From NCBI RefSeq assembly GCF_003660165.1, contig NZ_CP032829.1:2121001-2185000 (forward strand): a stretch of DNA of 64,000 nt. Direction: 5' to 3'. This document shows positions 38,044-48,289 of the stretch, one piece after another. This stretch comes from Sphingomonas paeninsulae (GTDB taxonomy: Bacteria > Pseudomonadota > Alphaproteobacteria > Sphingomonadales > Sphingomonadaceae). The notes under the pieces are model-generated. The model made no database searches. It was not told the DNA's origin and saw nothing but the letters and a program-made list of their open reading frames with translations. Numbering within the stretch: position 1 is the stretch's first letter; every line of letters begins with the position of its first letter. The position numbers and the translations under genes were made by a program.

Positions 38044-39982
38044 ATGAAATTCACGCTGATTCTCCGTCCGTCGCATCTGCGGGCGGGCACTGTTTTTCTG
38101 GCACTTGCTGCTTCGTCGCAGGCCGTTGGTCAGACGATCGGTAATGCCCGGTCGATCCAAACACCCCCCACGCCGCCATCGCTCATCGGCTCCACCGATC
38201 CCGCCGATATGCTTTCGATGCATCTACGGACGCTATCGGTCGCACCTCGCAGCTTGTCGGCCTTGTTGGGCGCAGGCCAGTCTGCACTCGCCATCGGTGA
38301 TCCGAATGCCGCGCTGGGGTTTTTCGCGCGTGCCGAACAGGTCGATGAACGCAGCGGCAAGGCAAAGGCGGGTCTGGCGTGGGCGCTGGTAATGCTGGAG
38401 CGTCCCGACGATGCGTTGCCATTGTTTGCCAAGGCGGTTGCGCTTGGCATTCCCGAAGAGGAAGTCGCGCGCGACCGGGGTCTCGCCTATGACCTGCGGG
38501 GGATTCGCGACGGGCGCAGCGGGATTACGCGCTGGCGTTGAAGCATGAGCCCGATGACGAGACGACGCGGCGTTATGCGCTGTCGCTGGGAATCTCGGGC
38601 GACCGGGAAGATGCCATGAAAATGCTCGATCCGTTGTTGCGCAAGCAAGACCAGAGCGCGTGGCGCGCGCGGGCGTTCATTCTTGCGATGACTGGCGACG
38701 TGCCCGGCGCGAACGGTATCGCGCGACAGGTGATGCCTGCCAATCTGGCATCGACGATGGCTCCATTTTTAACGCGGTTGCCGCAATTAAATGCGGCGGA
38801 CAAGGCTCATGCAGTGGCGTTCGGAACAATGCCGTCTGCGGGAACCAACATGGCCTCGGTTGAGATCGGTGACCCGTTTCATCCGATCGGACCGGGAGCG
38901 ACCGCCGGAACAGGCAGCGCAGCCGATGGGTTGATCCCCGCGGGTGCACCTCTTGGTGCCCGAACCGAAACAGTGCAGGTCGCTCGTGCTGCTCCGCTTT
39001 CGCGGGAACGCCGCCGCCGGCCGGGGCGCGAGACGCTAACAATGGCTGCTCCGGCGACCGCAATCATTCCTGCGACTCCGGGGCAGGTTTTGCCGACACC
39101 GGGCTTTACCGCCAGCACTCCACAGGTCGCCAATTCGCCAGCCATCCGGGCCGATACGCGCGTTGCCTCATCTGAACCGACGAAGCAGCCGCCCGCAGTT
39201 GCAACGACGCCAACTGTTTTGAAGCCGACTCCTGCCGCACCCGCGCCAGCGTTCGAAACGCCACCGAGGCCGAGTGCTCCGACGCAGGTCCAGCCCGCGA
39301 CCCGGCAGGAAACCCGGACCGAAACCCAGTCCGTGTTCGAAACCAAACCGGCTTTCGAGACGAAACCTGTCGTGACCACCCACCTGCTATCGTCAGCGTG
39401 CCGCCTGCACCGCGTTCTGTCGCGATCGGTCCACCCGCGGAGGAGGTTGCAGTCGTTCGGACGCCGCCTGTCGTTCACAAACCTGCGCCAGTTCCCGCGC
39501 GTGCCGTTCCCATGTCGCGTCTGGCAGCGATCCTCGCTGGCCTGACGCCCGAGATGGAAAGCCCCGCGGCGGCGCTCCCCACGGCCGCAGAGGTTAAAGC
39601 CGCAAGGCGTCTGGCGCAGCGCAAGGCGGCTGAAGCAGCAGCCGTTGCGGCCGATCTGAAAGCGGAGAAAGCAGCGCAGGCGGCCGAAGCCGCTGAACTG
39701 CGCCGTAATCCTGCGCGGCTGTGGGTTCAGGTCGCGACTGGCAACAATGAACGCGGACTGCCATCCACCTGGGCGCGTATTCGCGACGACAACGAAACGG
39801 CGCTGAAAGGGCGCGGCGCGTGGAGCGTTCCGTTCAAGGCGACCAACAGGCTGTTGGTTGGGCCGATGAAGACGCCCGCCGAGGCTCGCGCACTGGTCAA
39901 CGCGCTCGCCAAGAGCGGCGTTTCTGCCAACACTTTCAGCAGCGAGGCCGGTCAGGAGGTTATGCGGGTCGGCGGTAAATGA
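38044..39982 (+). pseudogene. SPOR-domain protein with TPR-like repeats, two frameshifts (likely read errors)
   Basis: Three open pieces belong to one gene. Piece one (38044-38541) has a signal peptide and TPR-like ALLGAGQSALAIGDPNAALGFF. Piece two continues the repeats (RRYALSLGISGDREDAMKML) into a Pro/Thr-rich linker. Piece three ends in a SPOR domain (LWVQVATGNNERGLPSTWAR ... RLLVGPMKTPAEARALVNAL). One G is missing at 38498-38502 and one C at 39379-39381. Repair of both gives one frame of about 646 residues. SPOR domains bind denuded septal glycan, which fits a position right after ftsZ. Its ATGA-type stop overlaps the next gene. Confidence 0.85.
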
Positions 39983-41145
39983 ACGCGCGCGCGTCGTATG
40001 CCAGCGACCCGCTGCTCAGTCGCGGGCGGCAATATTTCGAAGTGTTGGGCGAAACGCGGGGTCCGCGCACGGTTTTCCAGCGCGACCGTGACCGTATCGT
40101 CCATTCGATCAGTTTCCGCCGCCTCCGTCACAAGACGCAGGTGTTCGTCGCGCCCGATGGCGATCATTTCCGCGTTCGCCTGACCCATAGTCTGGAGGTT
40201 GCGCAGATCGCGCGGACAATGGCGCGGGCGCTTGGTCTGGACGAGGATCTGACCGAGGCGCTGGCATTGGCGCATGATATTGGCCACCCGCCATTCGGCC
40301 ATGCGGGTGAGGATGCGCTGCAGGCGGCGATGGCCGACACTGGTGGTTTCGACCATAATGGCAATACGTTGCGCGCGGTGATGACGATAGATTCGCCTTA
40401 TCCGCGTTATCCTGGCTTGAACCTTAGCTGGGAAGCGCTCGAGGGGCTTGCCAAGCACAATGGCCCCGTTGGGCGGGCTGGCTGGGCGCTGGCAGAAGCT
40501 GATGCGGCATTTCCGCTCGAACTGACGAGCCATGCGTCGCTGGAGGCTCAGGTGGCGGCGATCGCCGACGACATTGCTTATGACAACCACGACATCGACG
40601 ATGGCCTGCGTGCGGGCTTGCTCGACCGCGATGCGCTGATGACATTGCCATTCGTGGCGCGGCGCTGGGATGAGGTGCGTCGGCGATATCCTGACGTTGC
40701 CGAGCCGCGGTTGATGCCCGAACTCGTTCGCCAGCAGATCGGGGCAATGGTCAACGACGTGCTGGTCGCCACACGCGCGCGGATCGCTGAATACCGGATT
40801 GCAACAGTGGACGATGTGCGGGGCGCAGGAGTCACGCTGGCGGGGTTTTCGGATGCCATGCAGGCTGATGAACGAGCCTTGAAACGCTTCATGTATTCAG
40901 AGCTTTATCATCATCCGCTACAGTTGGCGGTTGCCGAACAGGCCACGCGCGTCGTTGCGGGGTTGTTCGCCGCCTATAGCAACGATAGCTCGCTGTTACC
41001 CGAAGGATGGCGTGCGCGATTGACGGGGAATGAGCCGGGGCGCAGTCGCCATATCGGTGACTTCATTGCGGGCATGACCGACCGGTTTGCGATCAAATCG
41101 TACCGCGCGATCGTCGGGCCCATTGATTTACCTGACGGTTTTTGA
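39979..41145 (+). CDS. dGTPase-like deoxynucleoside triphosphohydrolase
   Basis: A 388-residue HD-domain protein. Start region RTVFQRDRDRIVHSISFRRLRHKTQVF, then metal ligands in RLTHSLEVAQIARTMARALGLDE and LAHDIGHPPFGHAGEDAL, with NGNTLRAVM and IADDIAYDNHDIDDGLRAGLL. It hydrolyses dNTPs to nucleosides and triphosphate. The C-terminal part matches the deoxyguanosinetriphosphate triphosphohydrolase-like (type 2) branch common in Alphaproteobacteria. Preferred substrate cannot be told from sequence. Confidence 0.93.
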   Translation: MNARASYASDPLLSRGRQYFEVLGETRGPRTVFQRDRDRIVHSISFRRLRHKTQVFVAPDGDHFRVRLTHSLEVAQIARTMARALGLDEDLTEALALAHDIGHPPFGHAGEDALQAAMADTGGFDHNGNTLRAVMTIDSPYPRYPGLNLSWEALEGLAKHNGPVGRAGWALAEADAAFPLELTSHASLEAQVAAIADDIAYDNHDIDDGLRAGLLDRDALMTLPFVARRWDEVRRRYPDVAEPRLMPELVRQQIGAMVNDVLVATRARIAEYRIATVDDVRGAGVTLAGFSDAMQADERALKRFMYSELYHHPLQLAVAEQATRVVAGLFAAYSNDSSLLPEGWRARLTGNEPGRSRHIGDFIAGMTDRFAIKSYRAIVGPIDLPDGF

Positions 41146-41270
41146 ACTTCGACACTATCGCGGCATGAACTTTTAGTCATACGCGCGAAACCAGTACGCC
41201 AAACGACTCTGACTAGGTTAGGGAGTGACTGACGTTACGTAAACCGCGCGACAACTTGGGCAAAATGTGC

Positions 41271-41963
41271 ATGGGCCGGAAAATCCTGATTATCGAAGAC
41301 GATGCGGAAACGCGGGCTTTTATTGCAAAGGGGCTCAGCGAACATGGGCATGTCGTCGATCAGTCGGCTGATGGTCGGGACGGCTTGTTCATGGCTTCGG
41401 ATGCCAGTTACGACCTGATTGTTCTTGATCGCATGTTGCCGGGAATGGACGGGCTGGGCGTGTTGCGGGCGTTGCGCGCGGCGGGAGTCATAACGCCCGT
41501 TCTGACGCTGTCGGCACTGGCATCGGTGGACGACCGAATTGCAGGGCTGGAAAATGGGGCCGACGATTATCTGGTCAAACCGTTTGCGTTTTCCGAACTT
41601 CTGGCGCGCGTCAACGCGCTGCTGCGGCGCGCGGATGGACGGAACAATACCGGTGCGGTCGAGACGCGTCTGACGGTCGGAGATCTGGACATCGACCTGT
41701 TATCGCGGACCGTAAAGCGCGCGGGCCGGACCATCGAACTGAAACCGCGTGAATATGCCCTGCTGGAATATTTCGCGCGGAACAGCGATCGGGTCGTCAC
41801 ACGAACCATGCTGCTGGAAAGCGTCTGGGATTATCATTTCGACCCGGCAACCAACGTGATCGACGTGCACGTTAGCCGCCTTCGCAAGAAACTGGACGAG
41901 GGGTTCGATAATACGCTGCTCCACACCGTACGCGGCGCAGGATACCGGCTCGCGGCCAGTTGA
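41271..41963 (+). CDS. OmpR-family response regulator
   Basis: About 230 residues from ATG 41271. ATG 41265 or TTG 41256 would add two or five residues. Receiver domain KILIIEDDAETRAFI with phospho-acceptor D53 in YDLIVLDRMLPGMDG and the conserved K in GADDYLVKPFAF. C-terminal winged helix with LTVGDLDIDLLSRTVKRAGR and VIDVHVSRLRKKLDEG, ending AGYRLAAS. It overlaps the sensor kinase gene by four bases, so they form one two-component system. Target genes and stimulus unknown. Confidence 0.92.
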   Translation: MGRKILIIEDDAETRAFIAKGLSEHGHVVDQSADGRDGLFMASDASYDLIVLDRMLPGMDGLGVLRALRAAGVITPVLTLSALASVDDRIAGLENGADDYLVKPFAFSELLARVNALLRRADGRNNTGAVETRLTVGDLDIDLLSRTVKRAGRTIELKPREYALLEYFARNSDRVVTRTMLLESVWDYHFDPATNVIDVHVSRLRKKLDEGFDNTLLHTVRGAGYRLAAS

Positions 41964-43309
41964 AACCGCTGAGGCTGCCGACCACGGCGCGGATTGCGCT
42001 GCTTTCGATCTTGCTGGCCCTGGCGACCAATTTCGCGCTTCTCGGGTTCATTCGCGTTGCTACGCAGGATGATGCGATGGCCATTATGCGGCAGCGAGTC
42101 TCGAGCGATGCCGACGTTCTGCGCGATACTGCGGCCTCCGATAATCTGCCAGCGCTTGGCGCGGCGATTTTGGATGCGGTGCGCGACGATCCTCATGTAT
42201 TTACCGGGCTGCTGGATCGCGATGGGCGAGTCATCGTCGGTAATATCAGCCGCGATCAATTGCCTGCGCGCCTCGGCAGCGTCGATTTCAAGACGATCGA
42301 TGTTCTCCGTTCGCCGCGCGGTTATGTCGTTTCTGTCGGTTACACGATGCGCCCAGGGCCTCACGGCGAATGGATTGTCGTCGGGCGTGAATTCGATCAG
42401 CATCTTGAATTGCAGGATACGCTGGAGCGGTCGCTGCTGCTCGCCCTGCTCCTGTCGATTGGTATGGGTATCGTCAGTGGTGCGCTGATCGCCCGCTATG
42501 TCGGCTCGCGCGTCGAAACCATTGCGCGTGTGGTGGATGAGGTCGGTGCCGGTGACCTGACCCTGCGCGCGCGTGTGGGGCCAAGCGGTGACGCTTTCGA
42601 TCAACTGTCGTCGCGGATCAATTCGATGCTCGATCGGCTCGGCCTGCTGATGAGTGAACTGCGGATGCTGACCGACACATTGGCCCATGATCTGCGTTCT
42701 CCGGTCGGACGGCTGCGTGCGCGGATAGAAGCCGCTCTGACTGTCACCGACGAGACGCAACGGGATCAGTTGCTGGGCGGTGTGTTGAATGAGGCCGACA
42801 ATCTGACGCGGATGCTGACCACCGTTTTGGAAATCGGTCGGTCGGAAGCGCAAACCGCGCGTAGCCAGTTCGTCGATCTGGACCCGGCGGCGCTGATTGC
42901 CGAACTGGGCGAAATGTACGAACCGCTTGCCGAGGAAAAAGGCGTGGTGCTGTCGGTCGATGCGGCTCCGTTGAAACTGGTTTCTGCACACCGCCAGCTG
43001 TTGGCGCAGGCCCTTAGCAACCTGGTGGACAATGCGCTGTATTATGGCGCGGGCGCAGCCGTAACCCTGTCGGCGCGGGATGCTGGTGGGGATGTTCGTT
43101 TGACGGTTGCCGATAATGGACCGGGGATCGCGGAGGCCGACATGACAGAGGCGCGGCGGCGGTTCGGTCGGCTCGATGCGTCGCGTGGCAAGCCCGGTGC
43201 AGGGCTTGGGCTTTCGCTGGCAGAGGCCGTTGCGCACCTTCACGGTGGACGATTGGAACTGGCCGATAATGGGCCAGGTCTTGCCGCAACCCTGATTCTC
43301 CCCCGTTGA
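41960..43309 (+). CDS. HAMP-type sensor histidine kinase
   Basis: A 449-residue kinase, TTG start at 41960 coupled to the regulator. First membrane helix about 11-31, a periplasmic sensor region of about 120 residues, second helix about 158-178. The HAMP domain includes ARYVGSRVETIARVVDEV. Phospho-acceptor H243 is in LAHDLRSPVGRLRARI. ATP-binding N box LSNLVDNALYYG (352-363), G1 box VADNGPGI (383-390) and G2 box GAGLGLSLAEAVAHLHGG. Intact. The partner is the regulator upstream. Confidence 0.93.
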   Translation: MKPLRLPTTARIALLSILLALATNFALLGFIRVATQDDAMAIMRQRVSSDADVLRDTAASDNLPALGAAILDAVRDDPHVFTGLLDRDGRVIVGNISRDQLPARLGSVDFKTIDVLRSPRGYVVSVGYTMRPGPHGEWIVVGREFDQHLELQDTLERSLLLALLLSIGMGIVSGALIARYVGSRVETIARVVDEVGAGDLTLRARVGPSGDAFDQLSSRINSMLDRLGLLMSELRMLTDTLAHDLRSPVGRLRARIEAALTVTDETQRDQLLGGVLNEADNLTRMLTTVLEIGRSEAQTARSQFVDLDPAALIAELGEMYEPLAEEKGVVLSVDAAPLKLVSAHRQLLAQALSNLVDNALYYGAGAAVTLSARDAGGDVRLTVADNGPGIAEADMTEARRRFGRLDASRGKPGAGLGLSLAEAVAHLHGGRLELADNGPGLAATLILPR

Positions 43310-43368
43310 TGACCGCGGTCGGCTCGCTAATGCTGGCGTCCGCGGCCTCGTGCCCGTAGGAACACACC

Positions 43369-46242
43369 ATGCGTTCAGTCCTGTCGCGCGTTCTGCGCTC
43401 CGCTTTCGTCTTTACCTTTGCTGCTTCGGGAGCCTTTACCGGGATCGTCGCCGAAGCGCGCACGCCTGCGAAAGCGGTTGCGCCTGCCGTCACCGCCGCA
43501 CCGGTGCCGTGGCTTTACCGGGGCAGCGACATCCCGCCCGACAAAGCCTGGATTTTTGGTGAGCTGCCTAACGGCCTGCGTTATGCCGTGCGTCGCAACG
43601 GCGTACCACCGCATCAGGTTTCGATCCGCGTGGCGATCGATGCCGGTTCGCTGATGGAGCGTGAGGGTGAGCGTGGCTTTGCCCATTTCAACGAACATCT
43701 GAGCTTCCGTGGATCGCGCTACGTTCCCGATGGTGAGGCAAAGCGCCTGTGGCAGCGACTGGGCGCGACTTTCGGGTCCGATACCAATGCATCGACCACG
43801 CCGACGCAGACGATCTATAAACTCGACCTGCCGAGCGCGACCGCCGAGGGGTTGGATGAAAGCGTCAAGATCCTGTCGGGCATGATGGCCGCGCCCGAAT
43901 TGACCCAAGCCGAAGTCGATGCTGAACGTCGCACTGTGCTTGCCGAATTGCGTGAGGGCAGCGGGCCACAACAGCGCGTTGGCGATGCCACGCGCCAGTT
44001 GTTCTTTGCTGGGCAACGACTGGGCGCAGGGTCGCCGATCGGTGACATATCCTCGCTAAACGCGGCGACTGTACCTGCGCTGCGAGAGTTTCACGACCGC
44101 TGGTATCGGCCCGAACATACGCTGGTCGTGATCGCCGGCGATGCCGATCCAGCTATCTTCGAAGCGCTGATTAAACGGTATTTCTCCGATTGGGCTCCCA
44201 AGCCGCCAACGACGGTCGCTCCCGATTTCGGCAAGCCCGATCCCAACGCGCCCCGCACACGGGTGTTGGTTGAAACCGGTCTGCCGACGGTGGTCAACAT
44301 CGCAGTTCTGCGTCCATGGGCCGAAAAGAACGATACGATCGAATATAACCGTGGCAAGCTGATCGAGACGGTGGCGACGCGCCTGATTAACCGCCGCCTC
44401 GAAACACGTGCGCGAGCGGGAGGTAGCTTCCTGTCCGCGAGTATCGACCAGCAGGATATTTCGCGTTCCGTGGACGGGACATTCATCCAGATCGTGCCGC
44501 TGGGTCAGGATTGGCAGGCGGCCATCCGTGATGTTCGCGGTGTCATTGCCGACGCGCTGACTCATCCGTCGAGTCAGGCCGATATTGACCGTGAGGCCGC
44601 CGAATTTGCATCCGCGCTGCAACAGGCCGTCGAAACCTCGACAAATGACGGCGGCGGCGAGCTTTCAGACAATCTGGTCGAGGCGGTGAATATCCATGAA
44701 ACCGTCGCCAGCCCCGAAGTGGCGCGCGACGTGTTTGCGATCATGCACGACCGACTGACTCCGGCGGCTATTCTTGCTGCTACGCAGCATCTGATGTCGG
44801 GTACACCGACCCGAGCATTACTGACTCTGCCTGCCGCCGATCCGAAAGCGGATGCGCTGTTGAATGCCGCGCTGGTCGCTGATGTGAAGGCGGGTCCAGC
44901 GACCGCCGAGGGTAAGCCTGTCAGTTTCGACCGGCTTCCCGCGCTTGGAAAGCCGGGAACAGTCGTAAAAACTTCGCAAATTCAGTCGGTCGGCCTTCAG
45001 GTTCTGGAGTTTTCCAACGGGTTGAAGCTGGTCCTGCATCCCGATCCGAACGAAGTCGGCAAGGTGCTTGTCACCGCGCGTTTCGGTGCTGGTATGAAGG
45101 CATTGCCATCGAACAAACCGACCGTTGCATGGGCTGCGCCGATCGCGTTGGTCGCGAGCGGCATCGGCGATCTTGGGCAGGAAGAACTCGACCGTCTGAC
45201 GAGCGCACGCCGGATCAATCTGGCGTTCGATACCGACGAGGACAGCTTTACTTTGCGGGCTGTGACGCGCGCTGCCGATCTGAACGACGAACTGAAACTG
45301 ATGGCGGGCAAACTGGCTCATCCGGGCTGGGATCCGGCACCGGTGTTGCGCGCCCGTGCGGCTATGGCGGCGGGCTATGACACTAATGATGCGTCGCCGA
45401 ATTCAGTAATCAATCGTGATTTGCAGGGGCTTTTGCACGGTGGCGATCCGCGTTGGTCGACACCGACGCGTGAGCAAATCGCGGCGCTGACCCCAGCAAG
45501 CTTCCGCGCGTTGTGGGAGCCGTTACTGGCGCAGGGGCCGATTGAACTGTCGATATACGGTGATTTCGATGCCACTAAGGCGGCAGCTGCAGTGGCCGCC
45601 ACTTTCGGCGCACTGGCTCCGCGCGCGCCTGCCGTCATTGCGTCCGGCAGCGCGGGTTCACCCAGCGTGAAGCCAACGCGTAAACCGATCATGCGCACGC
45701 ACCGTGGCCCCGACGATCAGGCGGCGGCGGTAATGGCATGGCCGACTGCGGGTGGGATTGCCGATGTTTATGAAAGCCGCAAACTCGATATCCTCGCCGC
45801 GATCTTCAATGATCGCCTGTTCGACCAGTTGCGAGAGGGGGAGGGTGCCAGTTACTCGCCCAATGTATCGAGCCAGTGGCCTTTAGGCATGGCTAGCGGC
45901 GGCAGCTTCGTCGTGATGTCACAGGTGAAGCCGCAGGGCGTCGATCGCTTCTTCGCACTGACCAGCAGCATTGCCGCGCAAATGGCGTCGCAGCCGGTGA
46001 CTGCGGATGAACTGGCGCGCTCGGTCGGGCCATTGCGCCAGCTGATCGCGCGAGCGGCAAGCGGAAACACGTTCTGGCTGAATCAATTGGGCGGCATTAC
46101 GCGCGAACCGCGCAAAGAGCAGGCGCTGATTACGCTGTCCACCGACTATGCGCGGATCACACCCGAAGAGTTGCAGGCAACCGCCAAGCGCTGGCTTGTG
46201 CCGGGCAAAGAGTTTCGGATGACGGTGCTGCCAGGGAAGTAG
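43369..46242 (+). CDS. M16-family zinc metallopeptidase, exported
   Basis: A 957-residue protein with a signal peptide (about 1-30). The inverted zinc motif HFNEH (H106, E109, H110) lies in RGFAHFNEHLSFRGS, with the downstream glutamate in DAERRTVLAELREGS. The two-half M16 architecture repeats in the second part (LVLHPDPNEVGKVLVTARFGAG), which lacks the zinc ligands, as in pitrilysin-type proteins. Periplasmic or outer-membrane associated, probably degrading peptides. It is 59 bases after the kinase gene and may be co-transcribed. No frame breaks. Confidence 0.9.
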   Translation: MRSVLSRVLRSAFVFTFAASGAFTGIVAEARTPAKAVAPAVTAAPVPWLYRGSDIPPDKAWIFGELPNGLRYAVRRNGVPPHQVSIRVAIDAGSLMEREGERGFAHFNEHLSFRGSRYVPDGEAKRLWQRLGATFGSDTNASTTPTQTIYKLDLPSATAEGLDESVKILSGMMAAPELTQAEVDAERRTVLAELREGSGPQQRVGDATRQLFFAGQRLGAGSPIGDISSLNAATVPALREFHDRWYRPEHTLVVIAGDADPAIFEALIKRYFSDWAPKPPTTVAPDFGKPDPNAPRTRVLVETGLPTVVNIAVLRPWAEKNDTIEYNRGKLIETVATRLINRRLETRARAGGSFLSASIDQQDISRSVDGTFIQIVPLGQDWQAAIRDVRGVIADALTHPSSQADIDREAAEFASALQQAVETSTNDGGGELSDNLVEAVNIHETVASPEVARDVFAIMHDRLTPAAILAATQHLMSGTPTRALLTLPAADPKADALLNAALVADVKAGPATAEGKPVSFDRLPALGKPGTVVKTSQIQSVGLQVLEFSNGLKLVLHPDPNEVGKVLVTARFGAGMKALPSNKPTVAWAAPIALVASGIGDLGQEELDRLTSARRINLAFDTDEDSFTLRAVTRAADLNDELKLMAGKLAHPGWDPAPVLRARAAMAAGYDTNDASPNSVINRDLQGLLHGGDPRWSTPTREQIAALTPASFRALWEPLLAQGPIELSIYGDFDATKAAAAVAATFGALAPRAPAVIASGSAGSPSVKPTRKPIMRTHRGPDDQAAAVMAWPTAGGIADVYESRKLDILAAIFNDRLFDQLREGEGASYSPNVSSQWPLGMASGGSFVVMSQVKPQGVDRFFALTSSIAAQMASQPVTADELARSVGPLRQLIARAASGNTFWLNQLGGITREPRKEQALITLSTDYARITPEELQATAKRWLVPGKEFRMTVLPGK

Positions 46243-46266
46243 GGGCGGCGAGTTATCGAGTTATCG

Positions 46267-46358
46267 AGAAACTCCGCTTCCCTGAGCCTGTCGAAGTGCT
46301 GCCCTGTTCTAACTTCAGAAAGGCAGTTTTTTAACCAGCTCGGGGAAGCGGAGTTTCT
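46267..46358. terminator. Bidirectional terminator-like inverted repeat between convergent genes
   Basis: The 20-base arm at 46267-46286 (AGAAACTCCGCTTCC...) pairs with 46339-46358. Inside, CTGCC (46299-46303) and GGCAG (46322-46326) flank a smaller stem followed by a run of six T (46327-46332), the pattern of a rightward intrinsic terminator. Part of the left arm carries CCTGAGCCTGTCGAAG, a short repeat widespread in sphingomonad genomes. It separates the M16 gene from hslU. Confidence 0.6.
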
Positions 46359-46366
46359 GAGCTATA

Positions 46367-47668
46367 TTAAAGTACGTATTTCGACAGATCGGTATTCCGC
46401 GCCACGCTTGCCAGTTGCGCGTCCACATAGGCCGCATCGACCGTCAGCGTCGTACCCTGACGATCCTCAGCCTCGAAGCTGACGTCCTCCAGCAACTTCT
46501 CCATCACCGTGGACAGCCGCCGCGCTCCGATGTTTTCGAGGCTCGCATTCACCTCCGCCGCGATGTGCGCAATCGCCGCAATCCCATCATCGGTGAACGT
46601 CACCGTCACGCCCTCGGTTGCCAGCAGCGCACGGTATTGATCGGCAAGGCTCGCCCGTGTGTCCTTCAGGATGCGGACGAAATCCTCCTCAGTCAGTGCC
46701 TTCAACTCTACGCGGATCGGCAGGCGACCCTGCAACTCGGGCAGAAGGTCGCTGGGCTTGGCGACATGAAACGCACCGCTTGCGATAAATAGGATATGGT
46801 CTGTCTTCATCGGCCCATATTTGGTCGCAACCGTCGTCCCTTCGATCAGCGGCAGCAGGTCGCGCTGTACTCCCTCGCGACTAACCGAACCGCCGCGCAC
46901 ATCGCTCACCGCGATCTTGTCGATCTCGTCCAGAAAAACGATGCCATTGGCTTCTGCATCGGCCAATGCTGCACGGCTGACCTCATCCTGATCGAGCCGT
47001 TTGTCGGCCTCCTCCTCGGTCAGTTTTTCCCAGGCCGAGCGCACATTGATCTTGCGCCGCTTTTGCTGGCCCTGACCGAATGCCTTGCCCATCATTTCGG
47101 ACAGATTGATCATGCCGACATTGCCGCCGCCGCCCGGAATCTCGAACGGCATCTGCTGTGCGGCATCGAGTTCGATCTCGATTTCCTTGTCATCCAGCGA
47201 ACCCTCCTCGAACCGCTGACGGAACGCTAACCGCGTCGCTTCCGAGGCGCCTTTGCCGGTCAGCGCATCGAGCAAGCGGCCCATCGCGGCTTCCTCGGCC
47301 TTGTCCTTCACCGCTACCCGGCGGCGTTCTTTTTCCAGCCGGATCGCTTCTTCGACCAGATCGCGGGCGATCTGTTCGACGTCGCGGCCGACATAGCCGA
47401 CTTCGGTGAACTTAGTCGCCTCGACCTTCACGAACGGCGCGTCGGCAAGTTTAGCCAGCCGCCGCGAAATCTCTGTCTTTCCGCAACCCGTGGGTCCGAT
47501 CATCAATATGTTCTTTGGCGAAACCTCGTCTCGCAGATCTGGCGAAAGCTGTTGCCGACGCCAGCGATTGCGCATTGCCACGGCAACTGCACGCTTGGCA
47601 TCCTGCTGCCCGACGATATGCGCATCCAGCGCCGCGACGATTGCTTTGGGGGTGAGTGCGTCGTTCAT
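46367..47668 (-). CDS. hslU: HslU, ATPase subunit of HslUV protease
   Basis: A 433-residue AAA+ unfoldase that feeds proteins to HslV. ATG 47668 ([20 protein letters not shown]) overlaps the hslV stop. Walker [29 protein letters not shown] pore motif, Walker [13 protein letters not shown], sensor GRLPIRVEL, and the C-terminal LSKYVL that inserts into HslV. Complete. Confidence 0.97.
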   Translation of the reverse strand: MNDALTPKAIVAALDAHIVGQQDAKRAVAVAMRNRWRRQQLSPDLRDEVSPKNILMIGPTGCGKTEISRRLAKLADAPFVKVEATKFTEVGYVGRDVEQIARDLVEEAIRLEKERRRVAVKDKAEEAAMGRLLDALTGKGASEATRLAFRQRFEEGSLDDKEIEIELDAAQQMPFEIPGGGGNVGMINLSEMMGKAFGQGQQKRRKINVRSAWEKLTEEEADKRLDQDEVSRAALADAEANGIVFLDEIDKIAVSDVRGGSVSREGVQRDLLPLIEGTTVATKYGPMKTDHILFIASGAFHVAKPSDLLPELQGRLPIRVELKALTEEDFVRILKDTRASLADQYRALLATEGVTVTFTDDGIAAIAHIAAEVNASLENIGARRLSTVMEKLLEDVSFEAEDRQGTTLTVDAAYVDAQLASVARNTDLSKYVL

Positions 47669-48234
47669 GCCGCGGCTCCTTCGATGATTTCGATTGTCAC
47701 GCGGTCGTTGGTGTAAACGCAAACCTCCGCTGCAATCGCCATCGCTTTCCGTGCCAGTACCTCGGCATCCGGCTCATATTCGACCAGCGCCTTGGCCGCC
47801 GACAGGGCATAGTTCCCACCCGACCCGATGGCCGCAATCCCGGCCTCGGGTTCCAGCACATCGCCATTACCCGTCAGGATCAGCGTCACGTCCTTGTCTG
47901 CGACGATCATCATCGCTTCCAGGTTGCGGAGGTATTTGTCGGTCCGCCAGTCCTTCGCCAGTTCGACGGCGGCGCGCATTAGCTGGCCGGCATGTGCCTC
48001 CAGCTTGCGCTCCAGCCGTTCGAACAGCGTAAAGGCATCGGCCGTCGCGCCCGCAAATCCGGCGATAACCGTTCCGTCACCGATGCGGCGAACCTTGCGC
48101 GCATTCGGCTTCATCACGGTCTGGCCCATCGTTACCTGACCGTCCCCGGCGATAACGACTTTCCCTGATTTGCGGACTGAAACGATGGTGGTGCCGTGCC
48201 ATGTGGGCATCGACGAAGATGTGCGATCATTCAT
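47665..48234 (-). CDS. hslV: HslV, protease subunit of HslUV
   Basis: A 189-residue proteasome-like threonine peptidase. The nucleophile is T15 in [20 protein letters not shown]. In E. coli this threonine directly follows Met1, so here a 14-residue N-terminal extension must be removed, as in other alphaproteobacterial HslV proteins with a WHGTTI-type start. [17 protein letters not shown] and [13 protein letters not shown] are conserved. First gene of the pair. Confidence 0.96.
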   Translation of the reverse strand: MNDRTSSSMPTWHGTTIVSVRKSGKVVIAGDGQVTMGQTVMKPNARKVRRIGDGTVIAGFAGATADAFTLFERLERKLEAHAGQLMRAAVELAKDWRTDKYLRNLEAMMIVADKDVTLILTGNGDVLEPEAGIAAIGSGGNYALSAAKALVEYEPDAEVLARKAMAIAAEVCVYTNDRVTIEIIEGAAA

Positions 48235-48289
48235 GACGGCGATATGGGGACAGTCCGCCCGCGCCGCAACGCCTCTCTGAACCGGCGGC

